From NCBI RefSeq assembly GCF_003240585.1, contig NZ_PCDP01000026.1:19288-83287 (forward strand): a stretch of DNA of 64,000 nucleotides, written 5' to 3'. A program made the translations under genes and the position numbers. Positions 17,002 through 26,977 of this stretch are shown here, piece after piece (positions within the stretch are counted from its first letter, which is position 1; the number at the start of each line of letters is the position of its first letter). The DNA is from Arminella tubonensis (GTDB taxonomy: Bacteria > Pseudomonadota > Alphaproteobacteria > Rhizobiales > Rhizobiaceae). The notes under the pieces were generated by a model. It saw only the letters and a program-made list of their open reading frames with translations, made no database searches and was not told the DNA's origin.

Positions 17002-17619
17002 TTAACCTTGCGTCATCATTTTTGCCCTGAGCTTGAAATGGATCGGCGCTGCAAGATAGCGCGCGCGGTCTTCCGCCGAGAGCGTGCTGCCGAACGTCGC
17101 CATCATCTCCGGCATCGTGACTTTGGCACCGTCGAACGGCAGATAGTCAACGGGTGTTCCTGCAGCGACCGAGCCCGGCTCGAGGGCGCGGCAATAGATA
17201 CCCGGCCGACCAGCCAAGGTATAGCGCTTGACGAACTTCGGATCACCGATCTTGGCCGCCAACGTCGCGCAAGGGATGCGCGCCGAGGTAACCTCCAGAA
17301 CAAGATCGCCGGCTATCAACCTATCGCCCACGCAGACGGTCCTGTTGTCCAATCCGGAGATGACGATGTTTTCGCCGAAGGTGCCGGGCTCGATGGGCCG
17401 CCCTAGTTCCGCCGACCACCAATCGAGGGTGACGGAGCCCTCGACATAGACTGCCTGATCGATACCGCCGTGATGTTTGCGGTTGCAGACGGCATCGCCG
17501 ATGAGCCCCGCGGCATCGACCAGCACTGCGCTATTGACTGAATGCTTGTTGATGCCCGTCTTGTAGCTTTTGCCGGGCAGTTTTTCGGCGCTGCCCCGAC
17601 AGACGGCTAGAATTTTCAT
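17002..17619 (-). CDS. MOSC-domain protein (YiiM-like)
   Basis: A 205-residue protein. The MOSC core shows DAVCNRKHHGGIDQAVYVE, GTFGENIVISGLDNRTVCVGDRL and the conserved Cys in RIPCATLAAKIGDP. MOSC proteins handle molybdenum cofactor or sulfur carried on a cysteine; in YiiM-type proteins they reduce N-hydroxylated compounds. The substrate is unknown here. The gene diverges from recR with 57 bases between starts. Confidence 0.85.
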   Translation of the reverse strand: MKILAVCRGSAEKLPGKSYKTGINKHSVNSAVLVDAAGLIGDAVCNRKHHGGIDQAVYVEGSVTLDWWSAELGRPIEPGTFGENIVISGLDNRTVCVGDRLIAGDLVLEVTSARIPCATLAAKIGDPKFVKRYTLAGRPGIYCRALEPGSVAAGTPVDYLPFDGAKVTMPEMMATFGSTLSAEDRARYLAAPIHFKLRAKMMTQG

Positions 17620-17676
17620 CGTGCGGTGGCTCCCTGCGCGATTCCGTTTTCCTTACATATGGTCTAAGAACGCCTC

Positions 17677-18282
17677 ATGGCAAAGCGAGTCACCGGCCCC
17701 GAAATCGAAAAACTCATCCAGCTTCTGGCAAAGGTGCCGGGACTTGGACCCCGCTCGGCGCGGCGCGCGGCGCTGCATCTGATCAAGAAGAAAGATCAGC
17801 TTCTCGGTCCCCTCTCGCACGCCATGGGCGAGGCCTATGACAAGGTGAAGATCTGCTCGCGCTGCGGCAATGTCGACACGGTCGATCCCTGTACCGTCTG
17901 CACCGACGATCGCCGCGACCAGACCGTCATCATCGTGGTCGAGGATGTCGCAGATCTCTGGGCGCTCGAGCGTGCCAGCGCGATGAATGCCGCCTACCAT
18001 GTGCTCGGCGGGACTTTATCGCCGCTCGATGGCGTCGGGCCTGACGACCTTAACATTCGCGGCCTGGTTGCCCGCGTCGCCGAAGGCGGCGTCCGCGAAA
18101 TCATCGTCGCCGTCAACGCGACGGTCGAGGGGCAAACTACAGCACACTATATAACCGACCAGCTTGCGGGGCTCGATGTCAGGATCACTCGGCTTGCGCA
18201 TGGTGTACCGGTTGGTGGCGAACTCGACTATCTCGACGAGGGGACGCTGACGGCGGCACTTCGGGCGCGGACGGTGATTTGA
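17677..18282 (+). CDS. recR: Recombination mediator protein RecR
   Basis: A 201-residue ring-forming protein of the RecFOR pathway. Seen: the helix-hairpin-helix [20 protein letters not shown], the zinc finger [16 protein letters not shown], and the Toprim domain starting [17 protein letters not shown], ending [27 protein letters not shown]. Length is normal. The transglycosylase gene begins 16 bases downstream behind a GAGGGGAG site. Confidence 0.95.
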   Translation: MAKRVTGPEIEKLIQLLAKVPGLGPRSARRAALHLIKKKDQLLGPLSHAMGEAYDKVKICSRCGNVDTVDPCTVCTDDRRDQTVIIVVEDVADLWALERASAMNAAYHVLGGTLSPLDGVGPDDLNIRGLVARVAEGGVREIIVAVNATVEGQTTAHYITDQLAGLDVRITRLAHGVPVGGELDYLDEGTLTAALRARTVI

Positions 18283-18297
18283 GGGGAGAGATTGAGT

Positions 18298-19740
18298 ATG
18301 CGGATGGATACCCCCCTCTGTCACTTTGTGACATCTCCCCCACAAGGGGGGAGATTGGGAGATCGCCTCACCACTCCCGCTCAATCAACATCCCTTTTGG
18401 GTCTGGTGAGATCCGTTCGTAGCGGGCTGGGCAGAAAGTCTGCGGCCAATCTCCCCCCTTGCGGGGGAGATGTCCCGATAGGGACAAAGGGGGGTGGGCC
18501 ACGGCGTATCGCGAGACTGGCGACGATACTTCTGCTCACCCTGCTGCCTCTGCCGACGATGGCCGCATCGAAAGCCGATGTGGAGGCGCAGTTCGAGACG
18601 TGGGTGAAAAGCGACCTCTGGCCGGAGGCGAAGAAAGACGGCGTTTCGGAAAAGACTTTTCAGGCGGCCTTTGCCGGCGTGACGCTGGAATGGGATTTGC
18701 CGGACCTGGCGCCGCCCGGTTTTCCGCCTCCGAAGCAGCAAGCGCAGAGCCAGGCGGAATTCTCGTCACCCGCTCCCTATTTCAATGAGGCGCGGCTGCA
18801 GAAGCTTGCGGTGACCGGCCGCGGCTTTGCCTCGCAGTATGCCTCGACGCTCAAGGGCATCGAGAAGAAATACGGGGTTCCGGGGTCGATCCTGCTTGCC
18901 ATTTGGGGCCGCGAGACGGGCTTCGGTGCGGCGAAGATGCCGCTGTCGGCGATCGAGGTCCTGGCCACCAAAGCCTTCATGTCGACCCGCAAGGAGATGT
19001 TCCGCACCGAGCTTATCGCGGCTCTCGGCATCCTCGACCATGGTGACGTCACGCCCGACCAGTTCAAGGGCTCGACCGCGGGCGCGCTCGGACAGCCTCA
19101 GTTCATGCCGACGAGCTACCTGAAATATGCAGTCGATTTCGACGGTGACGGCCATCGCAATATCTGGACGTCAGTGCCGGATACGTTGGCCTCCATCGCC
19201 AATTACCTCGTACAAAAAGGTTGGCAGCGCGATCGTGGCTGGGGCTACGAAGTGACAATCCCGGCGAATGTGTCGTGCGCACAGGAAGGCCCGGATCTGG
19301 CAAAGCCGATTTCACGCTGGACGGGTCTTGGCATCACGCGCATCTCGGGCAAGGCATTTGCGGACAACGAAGCCAAGGCCGCCGGCATGATGCTGGTGCC
19401 GGCCGGGCGCGACGGTCCGGAGTTCATCGTCACACCGAATTTCTACGTCATCAAGGAATACAACAACTCCGACCTCTACGCGCTCTACATCGGCAACCTC
19501 GCCGACCGCATCGCCGGCAATGCCGGTGCATTCCAGGGGCCCTGGGGGGACGTCGGCAAGATGTTGCGCTCGGATGTGGCTTCGATGCAGAAGACACTGG
19601 AGCGAAAAGGCTATGACGTCGGCGGCACCGACGGGCTGCCCGGCTACAAGACAAGACGCTCGATCGGCCAATGGCAGGCAAAAAACGGCATGAAGCCCAC
19701 CTGCTATCCCGAGAGTTCAATGCTCGGCGTTCTTAAATAG
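18298..19740 (+). CDS. Lytic murein transglycosylase (MltB type) with repeat-derived N-terminus
   Basis: About 480 residues from ATG 18298. From residue about 85 on it is a normal periplasmic enzyme that cleaves peptidoglycan glycan strands: catalytic Glu in LLAIWGRETGFGAAKMPLSAIEV, GSTAGALGQPQFMPTSYLKYAVDFDGDGHRNIW, and a C-terminal peptidoglycan-binding domain (MQKTLERKGYDVGGTDGLPGYKTRRSIGQWQ). The hydrophobic signal core LATILLLTLLPLPTMAA comes only at about residues 71-87. The 60-odd codons before it lie in a RIME repeat (18311-18494) and no ordinary start codon exists between the repeat and the signal core. Start candidates are ATG 18298 (GAGGGGAG site, best), TTG 18397 and GTG 18406; all include repeat-coded residues. 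Confidence 0.85.
   Translation: MRMDTPLCHFVTSPPQGGRLGDRLTTPAQSTSLLGLVRSVRSGLGRKSAANLPPCGGDVPIGTKGGGPRRIARLATILLLTLLPLPTMAASKADVEAQFETWVKSDLWPEAKKDGVSEKTFQAAFAGVTLEWDLPDLAPPGFPPPKQQAQSQAEFSSPAPYFNEARLQKLAVTGRGFASQYASTLKGIEKKYGVPGSILLAIWGRETGFGAAKMPLSAIEVLATKAFMSTRKEMFRTELIAALGILDHGDVTPDQFKGSTAGALGQPQFMPTSYLKYAVDFDGDGHRNIWTSVPDTLASIANYLVQKGWQRDRGWGYEVTIPANVSCAQEGPDLAKPISRWTGLGITRISGKAFADNEAKAAGMMLVPAGRDGPEFIVTPNFYVIKEYNNSDLYALYIGNLADRIAGNAGAFQGPWGDVGKMLRSDVASMQKTLERKGYDVGGTDGLPGYKTRRSIGQWQAKNGMKPTCYPESSMLGVLK
18311..18494. repeat. RIME-type palindromic repeat inside a gene's 5' end
   Basis: The left half reads CCCCCCTCTGTC-ACTTTGT-GACATCTCCCCC and the right half mirrors it (CTCCCCCCTTGCGGGGGAGATGTCCC...GGGACAAAGGGGGG). 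About 80 bases of unrelated sequence lie in between. The same palindromic ends are found at 2009-2131. The repeat is open in the frame of the downstream transglycosylase and encodes the string LPPCGGDVPIGTKGGGP at its right end. Confidence 0.85.
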
Positions 19741-19759
19741 CACCGAGCTGCCACAGACC

Positions 19760-19787
19760 TTGCAATTTCGAAAAAACGCGCTTATAT
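19760..19787 (+). promoter_or_regulatory. Probable sigma-70-type promoter of the rimP-nusA-infB cluster
   Basis: TTGCAA (19760-19765), 16-base spacer, TTATAT (19782-19787), about 100 bases before the rimP start. It is the only good match in the gap after the transglycosylase gene. Confidence 0.5.
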
Positions 19788-19890
19788 CGGCTTCAAATTC
19801 TTGATCGTGTGATGAGGGGTGGGCCGCAAGGACCCGCTCCTTTTTATTAGCGCGATCGGCAAATACATGAAATTTCCAGGAGCGCCCCGC

Positions 19891-20505
19891 TTGTCAGATT
19901 TGACAAACGCAGAAGATACGAACGAACCCAGGCTGATCGTCGAAACCGGCCTGGACCAGCGCGTTGCCGAAATCATCGAACCCGTTATCGTCGGCATGGG
20001 CTTCCGGCTTGTGCGCGCACGGCTGATGAACCAGAACGGTTCGACGCTGCAGATCATGGCCGAGCGCAACGACGGCACAATGACCGTACAGGACTGCGAG
20101 GCGCTTTCGCAGGCGATTTCTCCGGTTCTGGATGTGGATGATCCGATCGATAAGGCGTATCATCTGGAAGTGTCTTCGCCCGGCATCGACCGCCCGATGG
20201 TGCGCAAGTCGGATTTCAGCCGCTGGCAGGGCAACCTGGTCAAGTGCGAGACGTCGATCCTCGTCGACAACCGCAAGCGGTTCCGCGGCAAGATTGTCGA
20301 CGTGAACGCAGATGGCTTCACGATCGAACGCGACCAGGTGGCCTATGGCGAAGAGCCGCGGGTCGTCATCCCGTTCAGCACGCTGGCCGAAGCCAAGCTG
20401 ATCCTGACGGACGACCTGATCCGCGATGCGTTGCGTGCCGACAAGCTGGCGAAGGCCGAGGCCGCCAACCAGAACGAAGAAGACGACGAAACACCGATAA
20501 ACTAA
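19891..20505 (+). CDS. rimP: Ribosome maturation factor RimP
   Basis: A 204-residue factor needed for 30S assembly. Patterns: [56 protein letters not shown] and [25 protein letters not shown], followed by the small SH3-like C-terminal domain and a charged tail. TTG 19891 is chosen over ATG 19867 because an AGGAG site stands 8 bases before it and it begins at the family's usual N-terminus ([14 protein letters not shown]). nusA follows after 49 bases. It opens the conserved rimP-nusA-ylxR-infB cluster. Confidence 0.93.
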   Translation: MSDLTNAEDTNEPRLIVETGLDQRVAEIIEPVIVGMGFRLVRARLMNQNGSTLQIMAERNDGTMTVQDCEALSQAISPVLDVDDPIDKAYHLEVSSPGIDRPMVRKSDFSRWQGNLVKCETSILVDNRKRFRGKIVDVNADGFTIERDQVAYGEEPRVVIPFSTLAEAKLILTDDLIRDALRADKLAKAEAANQNEEDDETPIN

Positions 20506-20554
20506 CCGCTCAAAGGGACGGGAACCCGGGCAGGAAAGACGGAGATTTAAAGCA

Positions 20555-22165
20555 ATGGCAGTCAGTGCGAACCGCCTAGAACTTTTGCAGATCGCAGATG
20601 CAGTGGCGCGCGAAAAGGTCATCGACCGTGAAATCGTGCTTGCCGCAATGGCAGACGCGATCCAGAAGGCAGCGCGCTCTCGTTACGGCACCGAATCCAA
20701 CATCCGGGCTGACATCAACCCGAAGACCGGTGAAATCCGCCTCCAGCGCCTGCTCGAAGTCGTCGAGGTCGCCGAGGATTATTCAACGCAGATCCCGCTG
20801 GAACTGGCACGCGACCGCAACCCGGATGCCGCTCTTGGCGACTTCATTGCCGATCCGCTGCCGCCGATGGACTTCGGCCGTATCGCCGCCCAGTCCGCCA
20901 AGCAGGTTATCGTCCAGAAGGTGCGCGAAGCCGAGCGTGACCGCCAGTTCGACGAATTCAAGGACCGCACCGGCGAGATCGTCAACGGCACCGTCAAGCG
21001 CGTCGAATATGGCAACGTCATTGTGGACCTCGGACGTGGCGAAGGTATCATCCGCCGCGACGAAATGATCCCGCGGGAGAATTTCCGTTATGGCGACCGC
21101 GTTCGGGCTTTCGTCTATGACGTTCGCCGCGAACAGCGTGGTCCGCAGATCTTCCTGTCGCGCACGCATCCGCAGTTCATGGTCAAGCTCTTCACCATGG
21201 AAGTGCCTGAAATCTACGACGGCATCATCCAGGTGAAGTCGGTTGCCCGCGATCCGGGCTCGCGTGCCAAGATCGCCGTCATCTCGAACGACAGCTCGAT
21301 CGATCCGGTCGGCGCCTGCGTCGGTATGCGCGGTTCGCGCGTGCAGGCCGTCGTCGGCGAGCTTCAGGGCGAAAAGATCGACATCATTCCGTGGTCGCAG
21401 GACCCGGCGACCTTCGTCGTCAACGCCCTGCAGCCGGCCGAAGTCTCCAAGGTGGTTCTGGACGAAGACGCCGAGCGTATCGAAGTCGTGGTTCCCGACG
21501 AGCAGCTGTCGCTGGCGATCGGTCGCCGCGGCCAGAACGTTCGTCTCGCCTCGCAGCTCACCGGCTGGGATATCGACATCATGACGGAGGCCGAGGAATC
21601 GGAGCGCCGCCAGAAGGAATTCAACGAACGCACCAACCTGTTCATGGATGCGCTCGACGTCGACGAGATGGTCGGCCAGGTGCTCGCCTCCGAAGGCTTC
21701 GCCCAGGTCGAGGAACTCGCTTTCGTCGACCTCGAGGAAATCTCCTCGATCGATGGCTTCGACGAAGAGACGGCCCAGGAGATCCAGCAGCGTGCCCGCG
21801 AATTCATCGAACGGCAGGAAACCGAGATGGATGAGAAGCGCAAGAGCCTCGGCGTTGCCGACGAGCTGCGCGAGATCAACGGCATGACCGCGCAGATGAT
21901 GGTTGCGCTCGGCGAAGACGGCATCAAGACAATCGAGGATTTTGCCGGCTGCGCCGCCGACGATCTGGTTGGCTGGTCCGAACGCAAGAACGGTGAGACG
22001 AAGAAATTCGAGGGCCTGTTCGCCAAGCTCGACGTTTCGCGCGTCGAAGCCGAGCAGATGATCCTTCAGGCACGTATCTCAGCCGGCTGGATCACGGCTG
22101 AAGAGGCTGCCACCGAGACCGAAGCGACTGCGGAGGTGGATGCCGAGGCCGAGCAGGAAGCATGA
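20555..22165 (+). CDS. nusA: Transcription termination/antitermination factor NusA
   Basis: A 536-residue RNA polymerase-associated factor. Order of domains: N-terminal polymerase-binding domain (1-125), S1 domain (about 130-200: [32 protein letters not shown]), KH1 and KH2 (about 225-345, with [15 protein letters not shown] and [23 protein letters not shown]), and two helix-hairpin-helix C-terminal repeats (about 360-425 and 435-500) of the kind first described in gammaproteobacteria. It ends with a Glu/Ala-rich tail. Its stop overlaps the start of the ylxR-type gene (ATGATGA). Confidence 0.97.
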   Translation: MAVSANRLELLQIADAVAREKVIDREIVLAAMADAIQKAARSRYGTESNIRADINPKTGEIRLQRLLEVVEVAEDYSTQIPLELARDRNPDAALGDFIADPLPPMDFGRIAAQSAKQVIVQKVREAERDRQFDEFKDRTGEIVNGTVKRVEYGNVIVDLGRGEGIIRRDEMIPRENFRYGDRVRAFVYDVRREQRGPQIFLSRTHPQFMVKLFTMEVPEIYDGIIQVKSVARDPGSRAKIAVISNDSSIDPVGACVGMRGSRVQAVVGELQGEKIDIIPWSQDPATFVVNALQPAEVSKVVLDEDAERIEVVVPDEQLSLAIGRRGQNVRLASQLTGWDIDIMTEAEESERRQKEFNERTNLFMDALDVDEMVGQVLASEGFAQVEELAFVDLEEISSIDGFDEETAQEIQQRAREFIERQETEMDEKRKSLGVADELREINGMTAQMMVALGEDGIKTIEDFAGCAADDLVGWSERKNGETKKFEGLFAKLDVSRVEAEQMILQARISAGWITAEEAATETEATAEVDAEAEQEA

Positions 22166-22854
22166 TGACCGCGCTGAAACCGGACGCTGTCATCGAAGAC
22201 GACGACGTGTCGGACGACGAAGCGAACGGCCGGATGTGCATCGTGACCAGAGACCGCGGATCGCCGGATGAACTGATCCGCTTCGTGGCCGCTCCTGACG
22301 GAACGGTGGTTCCGGATCTGAAGCGACAACTGCCGGGACGCGGATGCTGGGTCTCTCCAGACCGGGCGCTCGTGGACAAGGCGGTTGCCAAGAAGCTGTT
22401 TTCTCGAGCCCTCAAGGCCGAGGTTGCAGTGCCCGCCGATCTTGGGGCGACTGTCGATAAGCTGCTTTCAGCGCAACTTGCCGGCATGATGCACATGGCT
22501 CGCAAGGCGAGCCAGTTCGTCACGGGTTCGTCGAAAGTGGATGGTGCCGTGCGGAGTGGAAGCGCTATCGCCGTATTCCATTCGCTCGACGCGGCGGCAG
22601 ACGGTGTCCGCAAGATCGACCAGGCTCGCAAGGCCTGGCATCTTGGAATGGAGACTGAAATGGAAATACCATCTTTCCGTCTCTTCGGAGACGCGGAAAT
22701 GGAAGAACTGATGGGCCAGAACGCTTTTATCCATGCCGCGGCGCTTGCAGGGCAGGCTGGTGAAGGTGTAGTGAAGCGCGCAAACCTGCTCGAACGGTAC
22801 CGCAATGGCGGTCAGTCCCGGGCAACGGGCGCCGCTGGCCAGCAACAACTATGA
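22162..22854 (+). CDS. YlxR/DUF448 RNA-binding protein with L7Ae-like C-terminus
   Basis: A 230-residue two-domain protein. The N-terminal part (about 15-90) is a YlxR/DUF448 domain with RMCIVTRDRGSPDELIRFV and the hallmark GRGCWVSPDRALVDKAVAKK. The C-terminal half resembles the ribosomal L7Ae-like fold found fused to it in alphaproteobacteria (LGATVDKLLSAQLAGMMHMARKASQFVTGSSKV ... SGSAIAVFHSLDAAADGVRKI). It probably binds RNA during translation or ribosome assembly; exact role unknown. It lies between nusA and infB, with 102 bases before infB. Confidence 0.87.
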   Translation: MMTALKPDAVIEDDDVSDDEANGRMCIVTRDRGSPDELIRFVAAPDGTVVPDLKRQLPGRGCWVSPDRALVDKAVAKKLFSRALKAEVAVPADLGATVDKLLSAQLAGMMHMARKASQFVTGSSKVDGAVRSGSAIAVFHSLDAAADGVRKIDQARKAWHLGMETEMEIPSFRLFGDAEMEELMGQNAFIHAAALAGQAGEGVVKRANLLERYRNGGQSRATGAAGQQQL

Positions 22855-22956
22855 CCCGGTCAACGGCCCATGCCGTACTGGTCATCAAGGTACATCTATT
22901 GAACGACAGGGGTCTGATGTAAGTCATCCGCCCCTGTCCGAAGGAACGGGAACGGA

Positions 22957-25668
22957 ATGACCGACAACAAAGACGACAATACACCAGGCGTATCGGCTAA
23001 GAAGACCCTCACCCTGAAACCATCAGGCATGAGCCAGGGTACCGTGCGCCAGGATATGGGTCGCGGTCGCACCAAGGCGGTCGTGGTCGAGACGCGCAAG
23101 CGCCGCCCGCTACGTCCGGAAGACGAAAAGACTGTGGTTGCACCGGTGGTCGTTGCTCCGGTAACGCGCGTCGCTGAACCGACGCCGCAGCCGCCGCGCC
23201 CGCCACAGCAGCAGCCCGGCGCCCGCCCCTATCAGCCAGGCGGCCAGCAACGCCCGCAACCCAGCAGCCCGCAGCGTCCGCAGCCGGATCGTCCGTCGCG
23301 CCCGGTCGTGCTCAACCATCTCTCCCCGGATGAAATGGATGCGCGCCGTCGTGCTCTGGCCGATGCCCAGGCCCGCGATGCAGCCGATGCTATCCGTCGC
23401 GCCGAAGACGACGCCCGCCGCAAGGTAGAGGACGAGCAGCGCCGCGTCGAAGAGGCCGCCGAGGCCGTTCGCCTGGCAGCAGAGAGAGCCGCGCGCGGTC
23501 CTGAGCCGACCGAAGCCCCGGTCGAAGTGGCTCCGGCTGTCGAAGCCAAGGTCGATGCGCCGGCACCGGTCGCCCGCCGTCCCGATGGCACTCCCTCATC
23601 CGTACGGCCTGCGCCGACGATCGCCGAAACCCCTGCCAATCGCGCACGTCGCGGTGCCCAGGAAGCAGAAGAAGAGCGCTCGCCTCCTCGCACCGGCACG
23701 CCTGTACGTGGCAAGATCGTTCGTGCCGAACCGGCAAAGCCTGCAACACGCCCGAAGACCGAAGAAGAACGCCGCCGCGGCAAGCTGACGGTGACGGCTG
23801 TCGGTCTCGACGACGATGGCACCAATGCACGTGGCCGTTCGCTTTCCGCCATGCGCCGCCGGCAGGAGAAGTTCCGCCGCAGCCAGATGCAGGAAACGCG
23901 CGAAAAGGTAATGCGCGAGGTTATCCTGCCGGAAACCATCACCATTCAGGAACTGTCGCAGCGCATGTCGGAACGTGCGGTCGACGTCATCAAGTTCCTG
24001 ATGAAGGAAGGCCAGATGCTGAAGCCGGGCGACATCATCGATGCCGACCTCGCCGAACTGATCGCGGTCGAATTCGGCCACACGGTCAAGCGCGTTTCGG
24101 AATCCGACGTTGAAGAGGGTCTCTTCAGCAAGGCCGATGATGCCGGAGAAATGGTTACCCGTCCCCCGGTCGTCACCATTATGGGCCACGTCGACCACGG
24201 TAAGACTTCGCTGCTCGACGCCATCCGCCAGACAAGTGTCGTCTCCGGTGAAGCCGGCGGCATCACCCAGCATATCGGCGCCTACCAGGTGGAACAGAAC
24301 GGGCAGAAGATCACGTTCATCGACACGCCCGGCCACGCCGCCTTCACGGCCATGCGTGCCCGCGGCGCGCAGGCCACCGATATCGCCATCCTGGTGGTCG
24401 CGGCCGACGATAGCGTCATGCCGCAGACGATCGAATCCATCAGCCATGCCAAGGCAGCAGGCGTTCCGATCATCGTCGCCATCAACAAGATCGACAAGCA
24501 CGAAGCCAATGCGGACAAGGTGCGCCAGCAGCTTCTCCAGCACGAGGTCTTCGTGGAATCTCTTGGTGGTGAAGTGCTCGACGTCGAGGTCTCGGCCAAG
24601 AACAAGGTCAATCTCGACAAGCTGCTCGAAGCGATCCTGCTGCAGGCCGAGATTCTCGACCTCAAGGCTGATCCGAGCCGGACGGCCGAGGGCATCGTCA
24701 TCGAGGCCCAGCTCGATCGCGGCCGTGGTTCCGTGGCGACCGTGCTTGTCCAGAAGGGCACCTTGAGGCCTGGTCAGGTCATCGTCGCAGGCGACCAGTG
24801 GGGCCGCGTGCGCGCGCTGGTTACCGACAAGGGCGATCATGTCAAGGAAGCCGGTCCCGCGACGCCGGTCGAGGTACTCGGTCTTTCGGGCACTCCGTCA
24901 GCCGGCGACAAATTCGCCGTGGTCGAGAACGAGAGCCGTGCCCGCGAGATTTCCGAATATCGCCAGCGCCTGACCCGCGACAAGGCGGCTGCACGCCAGT
25001 CCGGCCAGCGCGGTTCGCTCGAACAGATGATGAGCAAGCTGCAGAACACCGGCTACAAGGAGTTCCCGCTGGTCATCAAGGGCGATGTTCAGGGCTCCAT
25101 CGAAGCCATCATCGGTGCGCTCGACAAGCTCGGCACGGAAGAAGTCCGAGCCCGCATCGTCCATTCGGGAGCAGGCGCCATCACCGAGTCGGATATTTCA
25201 CTTGCCGAGTCCTCCGACGCCGCGATCATCGGCTTCAACGTCCGCGCCAACGCACAGGCACGGACGGCGGCGGAACGTTCGGGTATCGAGATACGCTACT
25301 ACAATATCATCTATGATCTCGTAGATGATGTGAAGGCGGCGATGTCAGGCCTGCTCTCGCCAGAGCGCCGCGAAACTTTCCTCGGCAACGCGGAAATCCT
25401 CGAGGTGTTCAACATCACCAAGACCGGCAAGGTAGCTGGTTGCCGTGTCGTCGAGGGCAAGGTCGAGCGTGGTGCGGGCGTCCGCCTGCTTCGCGACAAC
25501 GTTGTCATCCACGAAGGCAAGCTCAAAACCCTCAAGCGCTTCAAGGACGAAGTCTCGGAAGTGCCGGTCGGACAGGAGTGCGGCATGGCGTTCGAGAATT
25601 ACGAAGACATGCGCGCAGGCGATGTCATCGAATGCTTCCGCGTCGAACACATCACGCGCACGCTCTGA
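22957..25668 (+). CDS. infB: Translation initiation factor IF-2
   Basis: A 903-residue GTPase that brings initiator tRNA to the 30S subunit. The N-terminus (1-300) is a long Pro/Gln/Ala/Arg-rich variable region. The IF2N-type domain (about 325-385, [29 protein letters not shown]) follows. The G domain starts at about residue 400 ([28 protein letters not shown]), then domains II and III and the C-terminal domain that holds fMet-tRNA. All G motifs are intact. A strong terminator follows the stop codon, which is unusual inside this cluster and separates infB from rbfA. Confidence 0.98.
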   Translation: MTDNKDDNTPGVSAKKTLTLKPSGMSQGTVRQDMGRGRTKAVVVETRKRRPLRPEDEKTVVAPVVVAPVTRVAEPTPQPPRPPQQQPGARPYQPGGQQRPQPSSPQRPQPDRPSRPVVLNHLSPDEMDARRRALADAQARDAADAIRRAEDDARRKVEDEQRRVEEAAEAVRLAAERAARGPEPTEAPVEVAPAVEAKVDAPAPVARRPDGTPSSVRPAPTIAETPANRARRGAQEAEEERSPPRTGTPVRGKIVRAEPAKPATRPKTEEERRRGKLTVTAVGLDDDGTNARGRSLSAMRRRQEKFRRSQMQETREKVMREVILPETITIQELSQRMSERAVDVIKFLMKEGQMLKPGDIIDADLAELIAVEFGHTVKRVSESDVEEGLFSKADDAGEMVTRPPVVTIMGHVDHGKTSLLDAIRQTSVVSGEAGGITQHIGAYQVEQNGQKITFIDTPGHAAFTAMRARGAQATDIAILVVAADDSVMPQTIESISHAKAAGVPIIVAINKIDKHEANADKVRQQLLQHEVFVESLGGEVLDVEVSAKNKVNLDKLLEAILLQAEILDLKADPSRTAEGIVIEAQLDRGRGSVATVLVQKGTLRPGQVIVAGDQWGRVRALVTDKGDHVKEAGPATPVEVLGLSGTPSAGDKFAVVENESRAREISEYRQRLTRDKAAARQSGQRGSLEQMMSKLQNTGYKEFPLVIKGDVQGSIEAIIGALDKLGTEEVRARIVHSGAGAITESDISLAESSDAAIIGFNVRANAQARTAAERSGIEIRYYNIIYDLVDDVKAAMSGLLSPERRETFLGNAEILEVFNITKTGKVAGCRVVEGKVERGAGVRLLRDNVVIHEGKLKTLKRFKDEVSEVPVGQECGMAFENYEDMRAGDVIECFRVEHITRTL

Positions 25669-25694
25669 TCCTCTGGCATCACTGCTAAAATTGA

Positions 25695-25723
25695 AACCGC
25701 CGGCTTTGTCCGGCGGTTTTTTG
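25695..25723 (+). terminator. Rho-independent terminator after infB
   Basis: AACCGCCGG-ctttgt-CCGGCGGTT followed by TTTTTG, 26 bases after the infB stop codon. Confidence 0.85.
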
Positions 25724-25876
25724 TTGAATTCGGCAAACGAAGCGTCACAACTTGCATAACCGTTTTCCTTGAGTGGGTTTCATGCACGTGCCAGCGCCTT
25801 CGCCGACCGTCGTCCATCTCCACCCTCTCGTGAAGCGTGGAGATGTGCCGGCTTGTTTCCACATCGGTCGATCGTG

Positions 25877-26476
25877 ATGATGAACGCGCTGATAGAAGAT
25901 CGGATCGTGATTTCCTATGTCCGCCAGCCGGCGGAGCATGCGGACGTCATGCGGCAGGCCGGCAGGCGCTTTGCGACGACCGATATGCGACCGAGCTTCG
26001 ACGGTTGGTATCTGCTTCTCGGCATACTGGCGGGAGCCGGACTCTATTTCTTCTTCTACGCCTATCGCCGCCTTGTCCTCATACCGCTCCTCGGTTTGTC
26101 GCCGACTGTCGGAACCGGCGACATCCTTCTCACATGCTTCCTGCCCTGCCTTCTGGCTTACGCGCTGGTGATCATCTATCTCAGACATGCTTCCACCGTT
26201 CGGCTAGCCGCCATGAAGGCACGCATAAGGCCGGACGTGGTGGTAACCGCAACGATCTCGCATGATGGCATTTCCTGGGATTCGCCAGGGTCATCATTGC
26301 GACTCGACTGGCGCTCTGTCTCGGATATTGCCACCCGCAACGGCCGCATCGAGTTCGATGTCGACTCATTCGTCTGCTATATCCCGGGGCACGCCTTCCG
26401 CAATCAGCAGGAACAGGCGGCTGTTCTCGAGCGGATTCTGGCCTTCTGGGCGCCCCAGGAAGTTGTCAACCCTTGA
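25877..26476 (+). CDS. YcxB-like membrane protein, function unknown
   Basis: A 199-residue protein with two membrane helices (about residues 40-60, GWYLLLGILAGAGLYFFFYAY, and 78-100, LLTCFLPCLLAYALVIIYL). A cytoplasmic beta-rich tail follows (VTATISHDGISWDSPGSSLRLDWRSVSDIATRNGRIEFDVDSFVCYIPGHAF), like the C-terminal YcxB-type domain of small bacterial membrane proteins. No function is known. It lies between infB and rbfA, where relatives usually have no gene, and begins after the infB terminator. Two adjacent ATGs (25877, 25880) can serve as start. Confidence 0.7.
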   Translation: MMNALIEDRIVISYVRQPAEHADVMRQAGRRFATTDMRPSFDGWYLLLGILAGAGLYFFFYAYRRLVLIPLLGLSPTVGTGDILLTCFLPCLLAYALVIIYLRHASTVRLAAMKARIRPDVVVTATISHDGISWDSPGSSLRLDWRSVSDIATRNGRIEFDVDSFVCYIPGHAFRNQQEQAAVLERILAFWAPQEVVNP

Positions 26477-26557
26477 CCTTTGCGTCGTATAGAGTCATGT
26501 GAGCCGCTTTATTGCGTCACGAGCAGCAGGCTCCACGACGCCATTAACGGAAACACC

Positions 26558-26968
26558 ATGGCCAAACCGACTTCTTCCGCGCCTTCGCAGCGCATGTTGC
26601 GCGTTGCCGAACAGGTCCGCGCCGCCATCACGCAGGTGTTGCAGCGCGGTGAAGTGCGCGACGACCTGATCGAGCGCACAGTGATCTCCATTTCGGAAGT
26701 TCGCATGTCGCCGGACCTAAAGGTCGCCACCGCCTACGTCACGCCGCTCGGCGTTGCCGACCACGAAACCGTCATCGACACGCTGAACCGCAATGCCAAA
26801 TACATCCGGGGCCGTCTCGGACCACTGCTGCGTCAAATGAAGTATATGCCCGAGGTGCGCTTTCGCGACGACACGAGCTTCGATAACTACAAGAAGATCG
26901 ATGAGCTCCTGCGCTCGCCTGAGGTCCAGCGCGATCTTGATGACGGCACCGACGAAAAACAATCATAG
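26558..26968 (+). CDS. rbfA: 30S ribosome-binding factor A
   Basis: A 136-residue single KH-fold protein that binds free 30S subunits during 16S rRNA maturation. Conserved parts: [50 protein letters not shown] and [22 protein letters not shown]. The in-frame codons upstream (26480-26557) show no conservation, so ATG 26558 is the start. truB follows after 9 bases. Confidence 0.95.
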   Translation: MAKPTSSAPSQRMLRVAEQVRAAITQVLQRGEVRDDLIERTVISISEVRMSPDLKVATAYVTPLGVADHETVIDTLNRNAKYIRGRLGPLLRQMKYMPEVRFRDDTSFDNYKKIDELLRSPEVQRDLDDGTDEKQS

Positions 26969-26977
26969 TAGAGACGA

